A stretch of DNA of 6,750 nucleotides from Paracoccaceae bacterium (GTDB lineage Bacteria > Pseudomonadota > Alphaproteobacteria > Rhodobacterales > Rhodobacteraceae), in contig SKUV01000127.1 of the NCBI GenBank assembly GCA_007129775.1, forward strand, positions 1 through 6,750, read 5' to 3'. The position numbers and the translations under genes were made by a program. The first letter of the stretch is position 1. Each line of letters opens with the position of its first letter. Shown one piece after another: positions 6,122 through 6,750 of this stretch. The notes under the pieces were generated by a model that was not told where the DNA came from, made no database searches, and saw only the letters and a program-made list of their open reading frames with translations.

Positions 6122-6750
6122 ATGAATTCCCCGACCCCCCTGAGCACGGGTGCGCAGGACGCCGCCGCCGAGACCAACCTGCAACGCATGACCGGCGGCG
6201 AGGCGCTGGCCGCGGGCCTGCTGCGCTGGGGCATCGACCGGGTTTACGGGATGCCCGGCGTGCAACTGGACAAGTTCTTTGACGCGATGCAGCGCACCGA
6301 CGGCGCGCTTCAGGTCGTCCATACCCGGCACGAACAGGGCGCGGCCTATATGGCGCTGGGCGCTGCGGCCTCCACCGGGCGGCCGGCGGTCTGCACTGTG
6401 GTGCCGGGGCCGGGGGTGCTGAATGCGGGCGCGGCGCTGGCCACGGCCTATGCCTGCTCGGCGCCGGTTCTGGTGATCACCTCGACCATTCCGACGCAGC
6501 ATCTGGGCCGGGGCAACGGCGCGCTGCACGAGGTCACCGACCAGACCGGCATCCTGCGCAACCTGACGAAATGGACCGGCCGCGCCGAGAGCGCGGCGCA
6601 GGTGCCGGCGCTGCTGGACGAGGCGTTTCGCCAGTTGCTGACCGGCCGGCCCCGCCCCGTGGCGATCGAGGTGCCGATGGATGTGCTGGCCCAGACCGCG
6701 ATGCTGGCCCAAGGCGCGCGGCCCGCGCTGCCGGCGCCGCCGGCGCTCGA
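6122..6750 (+). CDS. Thiamine-diphosphate enzyme, acetolactate synthase/2-oxo-acid decarboxylase family (N-terminal part)
   Basis: The frame is open for 209 codons to the window edge, so only the N-terminal (pyrimidine-binding) domain of a roughly 550-residue family is seen. The family includes acetolactate synthase, benzoylformate and phenylpyruvate decarboxylases and sulfoacetaldehyde acetyltransferase. Visible features are MTGGEALAAGLLRWGIDRVYGMPG (23-46), the cofactor-activating Glu71 in RHEQGAAYMALG, a GPGVLNAGAALATAYACSAPVLVIT stretch that replaces the usual GPGATN loop, and RPRPVAIEVPMDV near residue 180. The first 22 residues are a Ser/Thr/Ala-rich lead before the conserved fold; the ribosome binding site supports including them. 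Its place behind an aminotransferase suggests decarboxylation or carboligation of a 2-oxo acid, giving an aldehyde for the divergent dehydrogenase. The exact reaction cannot be told, because the specificity residues lie mainly in the missing C-terminal half. Confidence 0.85.
   Translation, partial: MNSPTPLSTGAQDAAAETNLQRMTGGEALAAGLLRWGIDRVYGMPGVQLDKFFDAMQRTDGALQVVHTRHEQGAAYMALGAAASTGRPAVCTVVPGPGVLNAGAALATAYACSAPVLVITSTIPTQHLGRGNGALHEVTDQTGILRNLTKWTGRAESAAQVPALLDEAFRQLLTGRPRPVAIEVPMDVLAQTAMLAQGARPALPAPPAL

Noticed and set aside
4821..6750. Cysteate degradation pair (cysteate aminotransferase plus sulfopyruvate decarboxylase or Xsc)
   Set aside because: AspC-type and thiamine-diphosphate enzymes do pair in sulfonate pathways. 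However, the thiamine enzyme N-terminus does not resemble what I recall of Xsc, no sulfonate gene is visible, and the neighbours are aromatic hydroxylases. Not fully excluded.
6122..6750. Truncated pseudogene at the window end
   Set aside because: The frame is intact to the last base, with conserved motifs in order; the missing end is due to the window boundary.

Overview
The window is high-GC bacterial DNA, densely coded, with strong Shine-Dalgarno sites and short gaps. Codon use and protein style suggest an alphaproteobacterium, probably Rhodobacteraceae-like. One supporting detail is the SCSKNF lysine motif of the aminotransferase, which I recall from the Paracoccus aromatic aminotransferase. 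The taxon is an inference; no rRNA or marker gene is present. I see no tRNA, rRNA, CRISPR array, insertion sequence or phage gene.

Layout. Positions 1-25 look like the last codons of an upstream + strand gene, followed by a strong 12-bp hairpin terminator (39-67). Two + strand FAD monooxygenase genes follow, 26 bases apart: a PobA-family p-hydroxybenzoate hydroxylase homologue (120-1289) and a larger PheA/TfdB/MhpA-type aromatic hydroxylase of unknown substrate (1316-3007). A 65-base convergent gap (3008-3072) holds two palindromes, one a likely bidirectional terminator. A phenylacetaldehyde/betaine-type NAD(P)+ aldehyde dehydrogenase lies on the - strand (4563 down to 3073). A 257-base divergent intergenic region (4564-4820), which must hold promoters for both sides, contains three short inverted repeats. 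On the + strand come an AspC/TyrB-type aminotransferase (4821-6035) and, 86 bases on, the first 209 codons of a thiamine-diphosphate enzyme (6122-6750) that runs off the window.

How the genes could work together (inference). Aminotransferase, thiamine-diphosphate 2-oxo-acid decarboxylase, aldehyde dehydrogenase and aromatic ring hydroxylases make a coherent route: aromatic amino acid to 2-oxo acid to aldehyde to aromatic acid to hydroxylated acid ready for ring cleavage. Ring-cleavage genes, transporters and a regulator are not in the window. The most notable detail is that the PobA-like protein keeps the flavin and carboxylate-binding residues of p-hydroxybenzoate hydroxylase but has Phe and Met where the classical enzyme has the two tyrosines (Tyr201, Tyr385) that deprotonate the substrate phenol. 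Its substrate may therefore not be 4-hydroxybenzoate.
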